Shown one piece after another: positions 15,820-24,200 of a stretch of DNA of 64,000 nt. Below the pieces are notes generated by a model. The model was not told the origin of the DNA. It saw only the letters and a list, made by a program, of their open reading frames with translations, and searched no databases. Both the position numbers and the translations under genes were made by a program. Source of the DNA: Lentisalinibacter sp035655155 (lineage in GTDB: Bacteria > Pseudomonadota > Gammaproteobacteria > Steroidobacterales > Woeseiaceae); the NCBI GenBank assembly GCA_035655155.1, contig DASRVH010000050.1:56485-120484 (forward strand), read 5' to 3'. Position 1 is the first letter of the stretch; each line of letters begins with the position of its first letter.

Positions 15820-16776
15820 TCAGGCCAGGCGCGCCTCGATGGCGTCGAACAGCAGCCCGGCGATGTTGATGCCGAATTCCCGGTCGAGTTCGCGGATGCC
15901 CGTGGGGCTGGTGACGTTGATCTCGGTGAGGTAGTCCCCGATCACGTCCAGGCCCGCGAACAGGACGCCTTCGCGCTTCAGCACCGCGCCCACCGTCGTC
16001 GCGATCTCCCGGTCGCGCTCGCTCAGCTCGCGGCCCACGCCCTTCGCGCCCATGACCAGATTGCCGCGGCCGTCGGCCTCGGTGGGGATGCGGGCGAGGG
16101 CATAGGGCACCGGTGCGCCGTCCACGATGATCACGCGTTTGTCGCCTTCGGTGATCTCCGGGATGAACTGCTGGGCCATGGCGTAGCGGTGGCCGTGGCC
16201 GGTCAGCGTCTCCAGGATGACGTTGGTGTTCGACTCGCCCTTGCGCACCGAGAAGATGGAGCGCCCGCCCATGCCGTCCAGCGGTTTGACGACCATGCGC
16301 CCCACCTCGTCGAGAAATGTGCGCATCGTGTCCATGGAGCGCGTGATGACGGTGCGCGGCACGAAGTCCGGGAACCAGGCCGTGTAGGCCTTCTCGTTCA
16401 TGTCCCGCAGCGCGTCCGGACTGTTCACCACCAGGCAGCCGGCCTCCCGGGCGCGGCCGAGGATGTAGGTGCTGTAGACGTATTCCATGTCGAACGGCGG
16501 ATCCTTGCGCATGAGGATGACGTCCAGCTCGGCCAGCGGGCGGCGGCTCGCCTCGCCCAGCGCGTACCAGCGCTCCGGGTCGTCGGCGACTTCCAGCGGC
16601 CGCATCTCGCCCCAGGCGGTGCCGCAGTCCAGCCACAGCCCGCCCTGTTCCATGTAGCTGATCTCGCAGCCGCGCGCCTGGGCCTCGAGCAGCATGGCGA
16701 GGCTGGAGTCCTTCTTCGGGGTAATGCCCGCGATGGGATCCATCACGATGCCCAGCCTTGTCTTTCCGGCGCTCAT
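15820..16776 (-). CDS. gshB: Glutathione synthetase
   Basis: A 318-residue ATP-grasp enzyme joining gamma-glutamylcysteine and glycine. Typical blocks: LGIVMDPIAGITPKKDSSLAMLLEAQ, VILMRKDPPFDMEYVYSTYIL, VVKPLDGMGGRSIF and a metal-binding C-terminal EINVTSPTGIRELDR. Length fits (E. coli 316). The ATG at 16776 has AGGAG 6 nt upstream. The product links functionally to the glutathione-dependent formaldehyde dehydrogenase and gamma-glutamyltransferase at 39-42 kb. Adjacent to the Pil-Chp operon as in Pseudomonas. Confidence 0.95.
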   Translation of the reverse strand: MSAGKTRLGIVMDPIAGITPKKDSSLAMLLEAQARGCEISYMEQGGLWLDCGTAWGEMRPLEVADDPERWYALGEASRRPLAELDVILMRKDPPFDMEYVYSTYILGRAREAGCLVVNSPDALRDMNEKAYTAWFPDFVPRTVITRSMDTMRTFLDEVGRMVVKPLDGMGGRSIFSVRKGESNTNVILETLTGHGHRYAMAQQFIPEITEGDKRVIIVDGAPVPYALARIPTEADGRGNLVMGAKGVGRELSERDREIATTVGAVLKREGVLFAGLDVIGDYLTEINVTSPTGIRELDREFGINIAGLLFDAIEARLA

Positions 16777-16931
16777 ATTCGCTCCTGCAGGTCTCGCGGG
16801 CGAACTATACCGCCTGCACGGCCCGGCGACGATGCCCGGCCATGCCGTGATCGGACTGCGTGTGTCCCCGATTGCGGGTATCACCGGCTGCCATTAACAT
16901 CGAACGAAATCCTCCGACAGGCTCGTACTCC

Positions 16932-17738
16932 ATGATTTCCAAGCTCCGAATCACCGCACTACTCGTTGCCGTCCTCGCCCTGATGCTCTCGGCCGGCCCC
17001 GCCGCCGCGCGCAGCCTGGACGAGATCAGGGAGGCCGGCGTGCTGCGGGTCGGCACCTCGCTGTTCACGCCGTGGGCCATCCGCGCCGGCGAGGGGCAGC
17101 TGATCGGCTTCGAGGCCGACATCGCCCGCAAGCTGGCGGCCGACATGGGGGTGGAACCGGAGCTGAAGGCCTACCCGTGGAAGGAGTTGATCGACGCGCT
17201 GGAGGCCGGCGAGATCGACCTGATCGCGGCAGGCATGTCCGTGACGCCCGCGCGGGCGCTGCGGGTGTGGTTCAGCGACGCGTATCACGAGAGCGGCATC
17301 ACGCTGGCGACCAACACGGCGAAGACGGCGGACGTGGCGAGACTGGAAGACCTGAACCACCCCCGCTACCGCATCGGCGTGGTGAAGGGTACCGTGGCCG
17401 AAGACCTGGCCCGGCGGGTGTTCGGGGAGGCGAAGATCAAGGCCTACGATCAGGACGACAAGGCGTCGGAGGCACTCCTGGCCGGCCGCATCGACGGCTA
17501 CCTGGAGAGCTATCCCGGGCCCCAGTTCCTGGCGCTGGAGAACCCGGAGCGCATCGACACGCCGCTGGCCAAGCCGCTGCTGAGCACCCGGTCGGCCTTT
17601 GCGGTGGCGCGGGGCAATTCGGACCTGGTGTATTTCCTGAACGCCTGGATCACGGCGCGGCAGGCCGACACCTGGCTGCCGTCCACCGAGTCCTACTGGT
17701 TCCGCAGCCTGCGCTGGAGAGAGCGGCTTGAGGACTGA
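16932..17738 (+). CDS. Periplasmic family-3 solute-binding protein
   Basis: A 268-residue secreted protein with a signal peptide (MISKLRITALLVAVLALMLS... cleaved near AAARS) and the SBP_bac_3 fold: LRVGTSLFTPWAIR, LIGFEADIARKLAADMGVE, LIAAGMSVTPARAL, GVVKGTVAEDLARR. Such proteins bind polar amino acids. No ABC permease or ATPase genes are adjacent, so it is an orphan binding protein, possibly a sensory ligand carrier or serving a transporter elsewhere. Overlaps the next small gene by 11 nt. Confidence 0.8.
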   Translation: MISKLRITALLVAVLALMLSAGPAAARSLDEIREAGVLRVGTSLFTPWAIRAGEGQLIGFEADIARKLAADMGVEPELKAYPWKELIDALEAGEIDLIAAGMSVTPARALRVWFSDAYHESGITLATNTAKTADVARLEDLNHPRYRIGVVKGTVAEDLARRVFGEAKIKAYDQDDKASEALLAGRIDGYLESYPGPQFLALENPERIDTPLAKPLLSTRSAFAVARGNSDLVYFLNAWITARQADTWLPSTESYWFRSLRWRERLED

Positions 17739-18153
17739 TCCCCGCTTCCGGCCGTTCGCGGCGGCGCTTGCCCTGCCGGCGGCGCTTGCCCTGCTGGCGG
17801 CGCCTGGATTCGCCCAGGCGCCTGCGGGCGCGGAACCCGACGCCGGGCCCGGCCCCGGTGCGGCGCCCTTCGAGCCTGCGCCCCGTGCCGACGAGGACGT
17901 GATCGAGGAGATCATCGTCTACGGACGGCAGGACGAATGGCGGCTGCCCGACATGGGCGACGCACTCCGCCGCGAGCGCGAGGAACTCGAGAAGGCGCAG
18001 GTCGGCGAGGTCGATTTCGAGTTCCTGCCTCTCTACGATCCGGAAGAAGCCACCCGGGAGCCGGATCTGTTCCGCATGGACGATCCGCTGCAGCGCGTGG
18101 GCAAGGTGGAGCTGTTCCGGTTCCGATTCGGAGGAGACCGGTCCGAGCGCTGA
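17728..18153 (+). CDS. Small secreted hypothetical protein
   Basis: A 141-residue protein with a signal peptide (hydrophobic Ala/Leu core, cleavage after GFAQA), then a Pro/Ala-rich stretch and an acidic domain containing VIEEIIVYGRQDEWRLPDM. The EIIVYG(R) phrase resembles the segment preceding the plug of some TonB-dependent receptors, yet no barrel follows. Start is TTG at 17728, overlapping the binding-protein stop. It might be a periplasmic partner of that binding protein; function unknown. Followed by a 213-bp gap holding the Pil-Chp promoter region (AT-rich patch at about 18255-18268). Confidence 0.55.
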   Translation: MRTDPRFRPFAAALALPAALALLAAPGFAQAPAGAEPDAGPGPGAAPFEPAPRADEDVIEEIIVYGRQDEWRLPDMGDALRREREELEKAQVGEVDFEFLPLYDPEEATREPDLFRMDDPLQRVGKVELFRFRFGGDRSER

Positions 18154-18366
18154 GAGGCGCGCCGGGCCCGTGCCGGGGCCCCGTCAGGAGACGATTCGAG
18201 ACACCGGAGCGGGTGCTGTGCCGTTCCGTGCGCTGCCGCGTGGCGGCAGTCAAAACAATATGTTAAAAGTGCCCGGGTTGCGTCAGGGACAGAATGTGCG
18301 CTGTTCCACACTTGGTGGGTGGCCGGCGTGTTAGAACGCGATGCGGGGTGCAGGGAGATTTCTCAG

Positions 18367-18774
18367 GTGGCGAATCCAGAAACGGGCGAGCGGTCGGCCG
18401 ACCTCAAGGGCCTGAAGATACTGGTCATCGACGACAGCAAGACCATCCGACGGACGGCGGAGACGCTGCTCAGCAAGGAGGGTTGCGATGTATTCACCGC
18501 GGTGGACGGCTTCGATGCGTTGTCGAAGATCGCGGATCACCAGCCGGACATCATCTTCGTCGATATCATGATGCCGCGGCTGGACGGGTACCAGACCTGT
18601 TCGCTGATCAAGCACAACAAGGCATTCCGGGACACGCCGGTGATCATGCTCTCCAGCAAGGACGGGCTGTTCGACCGTGCCAGGGGGCGTATCGTGGGCT
18701 CGGAGCGCTATCTGACAAAGCCGTTCACGAAGGACGAATTGCTGGGGGCTATCGCGAGCCAGATGCAGGGCTGA
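18367..18774 (+). CDS. pilG: Twitching motility response regulator PilG
   Basis: A 135-residue stand-alone CheY-like receiver, the same length as P. aeruginosa PilG. Phospho-acceptor Asp lies in IIFVDIMMPRLDGYQT; the acidic pair is in LVIDDSKTIRRT, Thr/Ser in MLSSKDG, Lys in YLTKPF. It is phosphorylated by ChpA and promotes pilus extension. GTG at 18367 is chosen: GGGAG lies about 11 nt upstream and the length fits; an in-frame GTG at 18319 would add 16 residues. First gene of pilGHIJ-chpA-chpC. Confidence 0.93.
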   Translation: MANPETGERSADLKGLKILVIDDSKTIRRTAETLLSKEGCDVFTAVDGFDALSKIADHQPDIIFVDIMMPRLDGYQTCSLIKHNKAFRDTPVIMLSSKDGLFDRARGRIVGSERYLTKPFTKDELLGAIASQMQG

Positions 18775-18801
18775 TGCGCCGCCCGCGACAGGAGAACCGA
18801 G

Positions 18802-19167
18802 ATGCCGACGGTACTGATCGTTGATGATTCGCCGACGGAACTGCATGTGTTCCAGAAGATGCTGGAGAAGAATGGCTTCGGGACGCTGCTGGCGACCGAC
18901 GGCGAAGAGGGACTGGAGAAGGCGCGCGCCGAGCGCCCCGACGTGGTGCTGATGGACGTCGTGATGCCCGGAATGAACGGGTTCCAGGCCACCCGCCGCA
19001 TGACCCGCAGCGCGGAGACCGCCGATATCCCGGTCATCATGGTCACCACCAAGGATCAGGAGACCGACAAGATCTGGGGCATCCGGCAGGGCGCGGCCGA
19101 CTATCTGGTGAAGCCGGTCTCGGAAAAGGAACTGGTCGCGAAGATCAACGCGGTGCTGGCCGGCTGA
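18802..19167 (+). CDS. pilH: Twitching motility response regulator PilH
   Basis: A 121-residue CheY-like receiver, as long as P. aeruginosa PilH. Acidic pocket VLIVDDSPTEL, phospho-acceptor in VVLMDVVMPGMNGF, MVTTKDQETDK and the conserved Lys in YLVKPV. PilH opposes PilG in the Pil-Chp pathway. An AGGAGAACCGAG ribosome-binding site precedes the ATG. Confidence 0.95.
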   Translation: MPTVLIVDDSPTELHVFQKMLEKNGFGTLLATDGEEGLEKARAERPDVVLMDVVMPGMNGFQATRRMTRSAETADIPVIMVTTKDQETDKIWGIRQGAADYLVKPVSEKELVAKINAVLAG

Positions 19168-19168
19168 C

Positions 19169-19735
19169 ATGGCGGAAGCGCAGACACTGGAAGCGCTCCG
19201 CGACCAGCCGTTCGAGCTGCTGAAGGAGCTCGAACGGCGCAGCCGCGCGGCCCTGGCCGGGCAGTCGGCGACGACGGGCAGCGCGGAGGAATGGGTGGGC
19301 GTCGGCTTCCGCATCGGCAGCGAGAATTTCGTCGCCGCCCGCGACGAGGTGCGCGAGGTGCTGATGGTGCCCGACGCGGTGACCCGCGTGCCGGGGGCGA
19401 AGCGCTGGGTGATGGGCCTCGCGAACGTGCGCGGACACCTGCTGCCGCTCATCGACCTGAAGATGTTTCTGGGCGGCGGGCGCACGGGCACGGGGCGCAC
19501 GGCGCGGCTGATCAGCGTGAATCACCGCGAGATGCCGGCCGGCCTGCTCGTGGACGAGGTGGTGGGGTTCCGCCGCTTCACGACGAACGAGTTCTCGCAG
19601 GACTGGTCGCCGACCATCCTGCGCTGCGAACAGTACCTGACCGGGTCGTTCAGACGGGGGCCGGAGTCATGGCCCGTATTCGGCCTCCACCTGCTGGTGG
19701 AGAGCCCACAGTTCCTGCAGGCCGCCGCGGACTGA
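19169..19735 (+). CDS. pilI: CheW-like coupling protein PilI
   Basis: A 188-residue CheW-domain protein linking PilJ to ChpA. Conserved CheW elements: FRIGSENFVAARDEVREVLMVP, VPGAKRWVMGLANVRGHLLPLIDL and a VDEVVGF strand. It starts 1 nt after the pilH stop, so translation is coupled. Confidence 0.9.
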   Translation: MAEAQTLEALRDQPFELLKELERRSRAALAGQSATTGSAEEWVGVGFRIGSENFVAARDEVREVLMVPDAVTRVPGAKRWVMGLANVRGHLLPLIDLKMFLGGGRTGTGRTARLISVNHREMPAGLLVDEVVGFRRFTTNEFSQDWSPTILRCEQYLTGSFRRGPESWPVFGLHLLVESPQFLQAAAD

Positions 19736-19798
19736 CAGGTCGCTGGCCGACCAATGGCAGGCCGCTGGTCGGCAATTTGCAAGACGGATTGAGCTGGT

Positions 19799-21187
19799 AT
19801 GGCACAGACAACAACTGGATCACGGACGTTCGTATTTCTGGCCGTGGCGCTGCCGGTGACCCTGGTGGCTGCGGGCGCGGTCGCCTGGCTCGGCCTGGGC
19901 CCCGAGGCGTTCGGTTCCGGCTGGCAGCCTCTTGCGCTGTTCGCGCTGCTCGCCCTCGCCGTGATTCTGGGGATCGCGCTGCTGGTCTCCTCCATCCGCG
20001 CCTCCCGGCTGGCCAGTTCCGCCATCCTGCAGGCCGACCAGAACGAGCGTAACCAGCAGGCCATCCTGCGGCTGCTGGACGAACTTGGCAGCCTCGCCGA
20101 CGGCGACCTCACCGTCGAGGCGACCGTGACCGAGGACATTACGGGCGCGATCGCGGACTCCATCAACTACGCCATCGAGGCGCTGCGCGATCTGGTGACC
20201 ACCATCAACGAGACGGCCATCATGGTGGATTCCGCGGCCAAGCAGACCGAGAGCACGGCGACCCACATGAACCGGGCCGCGCAGAAGCAGTCCCAGGAGA
20301 TCAGTGCCGCCTCGGAGTCCATCGCGGCGATGGCGGCCTCCATCGAGGAGGTCTCCGGCAATGCCGAGCGGTCGGCCGACGTGGCCAGGCACTCGGTGGA
20401 CGTCGCCCACAAGGGCGGCGAGGCCGTGCGCCGCACCATCGACGGCATGAACACCATCCGCGAGACCATCCAGGAGACCTCCAAACGCATCAAGCGCCTC
20501 GGCGAGAGCTCCCAGGAGATCGGCAATATCGTGGAGCTGATCAACGACATCGCCGAGCAGACCAACATCCTGGCGCTGAATGCCTCCATCCAGGCGTCGA
20601 TGGCCGGCGAGGCCGGCCGCGGCTTCGCCGTGGTGGCGGACGAGGTGCAGCGCCTCGCCGAGCGTTCCACCAACGCCACCAAGCAGATCGAGGTGCTCGT
20701 GCGCACCATCCAGAGCGATACCAACGAGGCCGTCGTCTCCATGGAGCGCAGCACCACCGACGTGGTGGGCGGGGCGTTGCTGGCCGAGAATGCCGGCGCT
20801 GCGCTGGACGAGATCGAGCAGGTCTCCAATCAGATCGCATCGCTGGTGCAGAACATCTCGAGTTCCGCCCGTGAACAGGCCACGGCGGCCACCGACGTCA
20901 CCCGGCGCACCAAGGTGCTGCGCGACATCAGCGCCCAGTCGGGGCGCGCGACCAGCGCCACGACGTCGTCGATCGCGAAGCTCTCCGATCTGGCCAGCCA
21001 GCTGCGCCAGACCGTGGACGGGTTCCGCCTGCCGGCGGGCGACCTGCCGGACGAGGCGCCGGCCGGCGAGGCGGGCGACATACTCGTTTCCGGCACCTAT
21101 CCCCGGCTCGAAGACGAGGCCGCCAGCGCAGACGAGTCCGACGACGAACGGCCGCGGCCGGCCGAGCGGGCGGCGGGGCAGGGATGA
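19799..21187 (+). CDS. pilJ: PilJ-type methyl-accepting chemoreceptor, truncated sensor region
   Basis: A 462-residue receptor. Two membrane helices (about 11-33 and 44-66) are separated by only ~10 residues, followed by a HAMP-like segment (LLDELGSLADGDLTVEATVTEDITG) and a long cytoplasmic coiled coil with the CheW/CheA-binding tip (EIGNIVELINDIAEQTNILALNASIQASMAGEAGRGFAVVADEVQRLAERS). P. aeruginosa PilJ (682 residues) has a large periplasmic domain that is missing here. A disordered acidic C-terminal tail has no NWETF-like motif. The operon position and signalling tip identify it as PilJ. Confidence 0.9.
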   Translation: MAQTTTGSRTFVFLAVALPVTLVAAGAVAWLGLGPEAFGSGWQPLALFALLALAVILGIALLVSSIRASRLASSAILQADQNERNQQAILRLLDELGSLADGDLTVEATVTEDITGAIADSINYAIEALRDLVTTINETAIMVDSAAKQTESTATHMNRAAQKQSQEISAASESIAAMAASIEEVSGNAERSADVARHSVDVAHKGGEAVRRTIDGMNTIRETIQETSKRIKRLGESSQEIGNIVELINDIAEQTNILALNASIQASMAGEAGRGFAVVADEVQRLAERSTNATKQIEVLVRTIQSDTNEAVVSMERSTTDVVGGALLAENAGAALDEIEQVSNQIASLVQNISSSAREQATAATDVTRRTKVLRDISAQSGRATSATTSSIAKLSDLASQLRQTVDGFRLPAGDLPDEAPAGEAGDILVSGTYPRLEDEAASADESDDERPRPAERAAGQG

Positions 21188-21227
21188 GTATCGAGTGTCG
21201 GCGTGATCTCAGGGAGCGGAATCGGCG

Positions 21228-24200
21228 GTGAGTGAGGCGGCAGCACAGACGGCGCAGGCGCTGAACGTCGTCAGCGACGAGCTGACCGAGACCCTGAAGC
21301 AGGCCCGGGTGGCGCTCGAGGAGGCCGTCGAGGGACGCGGCAGCCGGGAATCGTTGTTGCGGGCGGGTCGGCGCCTGCACGAGGCGGCCGGTGTTCTGAA
21401 GATGGTGGAGGTGTACGGCGGCGCGCTGCTGGCCGAGGAGATGGAGGCCGTCTGCCGCTATCTGGCAGACCTGCGTCCCGGCGCCAAGGGTCAGCAGGAC
21501 GGGCTGGACGCCATCACGCGGGCCATGGTGCAGCTGCCGAGCTATCTGGATCGCCTGCTCGGCGGCGGGCGCGACATCGCGCTGGTGCTGCTGCCGCTGC
21601 TGAACGATCTGCGCGCGGTCCGCGGCAAGCCTCTCATGTCGGAGAGCACGCTGCTGCTGCTGAACCTGACCCCCGGCCAGCGGGTCGGCGTGGCGGACCG
21701 GGCGGCGCCACCGAAAGAAGACATCGTGGAGCTGGCTCGCAAGGCGCGGCCGGCTTTCCAGCTGGCACTGCTGGGCTGGATCCAGGGCCAGCATCCGGGA
21801 CAGCATCTGAAGAAGCTGCGCCAGATCGCGCTGGCGCTGGAGCAGGCGGCCGACCGTGACGAGATCTATCAGCTCTGGTGGGTGGTGGTCGGCGTGCTCG
21901 AGGCCCTGGCGGACGGCGGCCTGGAAACCAGCGTCTCCCTGAAGCGCCTGCTGGGCCAGGCGGACCGGCAGCTGAAGCGGCTCATCGACGAGGGCTCCGA
22001 CGCCTTCGAGCAGAACCCCCCGACCGATCTGCTGAACAACCTGCTGTACTACATCGCCCGTTCCGCCACCGCCGGCGAACGGGTCAGCGCCATCCGCCGT
22101 GCCTTCAACCTCTCCGAGCTGCTGCCCGGCGACGAGCAGGTGGTGCACGCGCGGGAGAGCCTGGCCGCGCCGAGCATCCGGCTGATGGAGACGGTCGGCG
22201 AGGCCATCAAGGAAGACCTCGGCAAGGTCAAGGACGTGCTGGACATCTACGTGCGCACCGGCATGGACGACGTCGCCGATCTGTCCCCGCAGGTGGACAT
22301 GCTGAAGAAGATCAGCGACACGCTGGGCGTCCTCGGCCTGGGCGACCTGCGGGGCGACATACAGGCCGAGATCGAGCGCCTGCGCAACATCGTGGCGGAG
22401 TCCGTGGCGGCCGACGAGGCGATGCTGCTGAAGATTGCCTCCACGCTGCTGCGGGTGGAGGACAGCCTGGATGCGAAGCTGAAACGGCTCATCCGCCCTG
22501 CCGGCGCGGAGGTGGACGAGCCCGGCGCCGCCGAAGACACCGCGGAGGTGGAATACCGCCAGGTCACCGAGGCCGTACTGCGCGAGTGCATCGTGAACAT
22601 GGCGCGGGTCAAGGAGGCCATCACCCAGGTCACCAGCGACGGCGGCGACCCCATGGCCATCGACAACGTGCCGAAGCTCATCCGCGGCGTGAAGGCCGGT
22701 CTGGTCATGCTGGACAAGGGCCGGGCCGCCGAAGTGGTGGAGCGGCTGGGCCGCTTCGTCACCCGGGCGCTGCAGGCCGGCCGCCAGGCGCTGGACCCGG
22801 AGCACCTGGACCGTCTGGCCGATGCGGTGGTGAGCATCGAGTACTACATGGAGACCGTGCAGGCCGGCCGCCGGGATCCCTGGTACATGCTGGACAACGC
22901 CGAGGCCTGCCTGGACGCGCTGTCCGGCATCCTCGACGAGATGGAAGGCCGCGCGGCCAGGATCGAGGAGACCCTCGTGGCCAGCCAGCGGCTGCGCGCC
23001 ATCCCGGAACCGGAGCAGCCGGGCGGCGGCGGAGACGCCACCGAGATCATCCAGATCCCGGTGGTGGCGCAGGACGCGGAGCATCTCGATCCGGAGCTGC
23101 TGGAGCTGTTCATCGAGGAGTCCAAGGAGGAGATCGCCTCCATCCGCAAACAGCTGCCACGCTGGGCGGAGAACGCCGACGACATGGAGGCGCTGATCAC
23201 CGTGCGCCGCTCCTTCCACACGCTGAAGGGCAGCGGCCGGATGGTGGGTGCCGAGCGCATCGGCGATTTCTGCTGGCACATCGAGGACCTGCTGAACCGG
23301 CTCATCAACCGCACGCTGACCCGCACGCCGCCGATGGTGGAGTTCATCCAGCGCGCGGCGGCCGCCCTGCCGGAACTGGTGGAGCAGCTGGAGACGGGCA
23401 TCGAGCCGGCCGTGGATACCCGACAGATCGTGGTCCAGGCGAGCGCTTTCGCCGAGGGCGATCCGAACGCGCCGAACCTGGCGGCGTCGGCCGTCGAGCC
23501 GGAGGAGGAGCCTGCCCCGGTGGAGATGGACCCGGTGCTGCTCGATATCTTCTCGAAGGAGACCGCGGCCCACCTGGGCGCCATCAAGAGCTACATCGAG
23601 GCCTGCCGGGAGGAGGAGCCGCCGTATCCGATCCCGGACAACCTGCACCGCGCCTGCCATACGCTGCACGGCAGCGTGAACATGGCCGACGTGGACCGGG
23701 GCGTGACCGTCACGGCCAGTCTGAACCAGTACGTGCGCCGGCTCTACGACGCGGGCCAGGGCATGGATACCGACGGGCTCGCGGCGGTGGAAGCCGCCGT
23801 GAAGGCCATCGAGAGCATTGTCGCAGGCATCAATCAGCCCGGGGCCGGGGACGAGGATTATCAGCCTCTCGTCGAGCGGCTGCGGGAGCTGACCGCTCAG
23901 GTGGAGAGCCGCCAGGCGGAGACGGAAGAGACCGGCGAGCGCACCGGCATCACGCCGGCGCTGGGCGCGGAGTACGAGGCCGGTGCCGCGCTCGAGGAGC
24001 GGGAGGCGCCTGCCGCCGGGAGCGCGTCTGCCGAATTGGCGGCGGAAGCGGCGGAGCCGGAGCCGACGGAGGAAGCCGCCGGGGTCCGGCCGGCCGAGCC
24101 GTCGGCCGGCGAGCCCGCCGCGCAGCCGCCTGCCGAGCCGCCCGCCGAGGAAGCCGACTACGACGCGGAGATCGCCGCCATCTTCACCGAAGAGGCGGGC

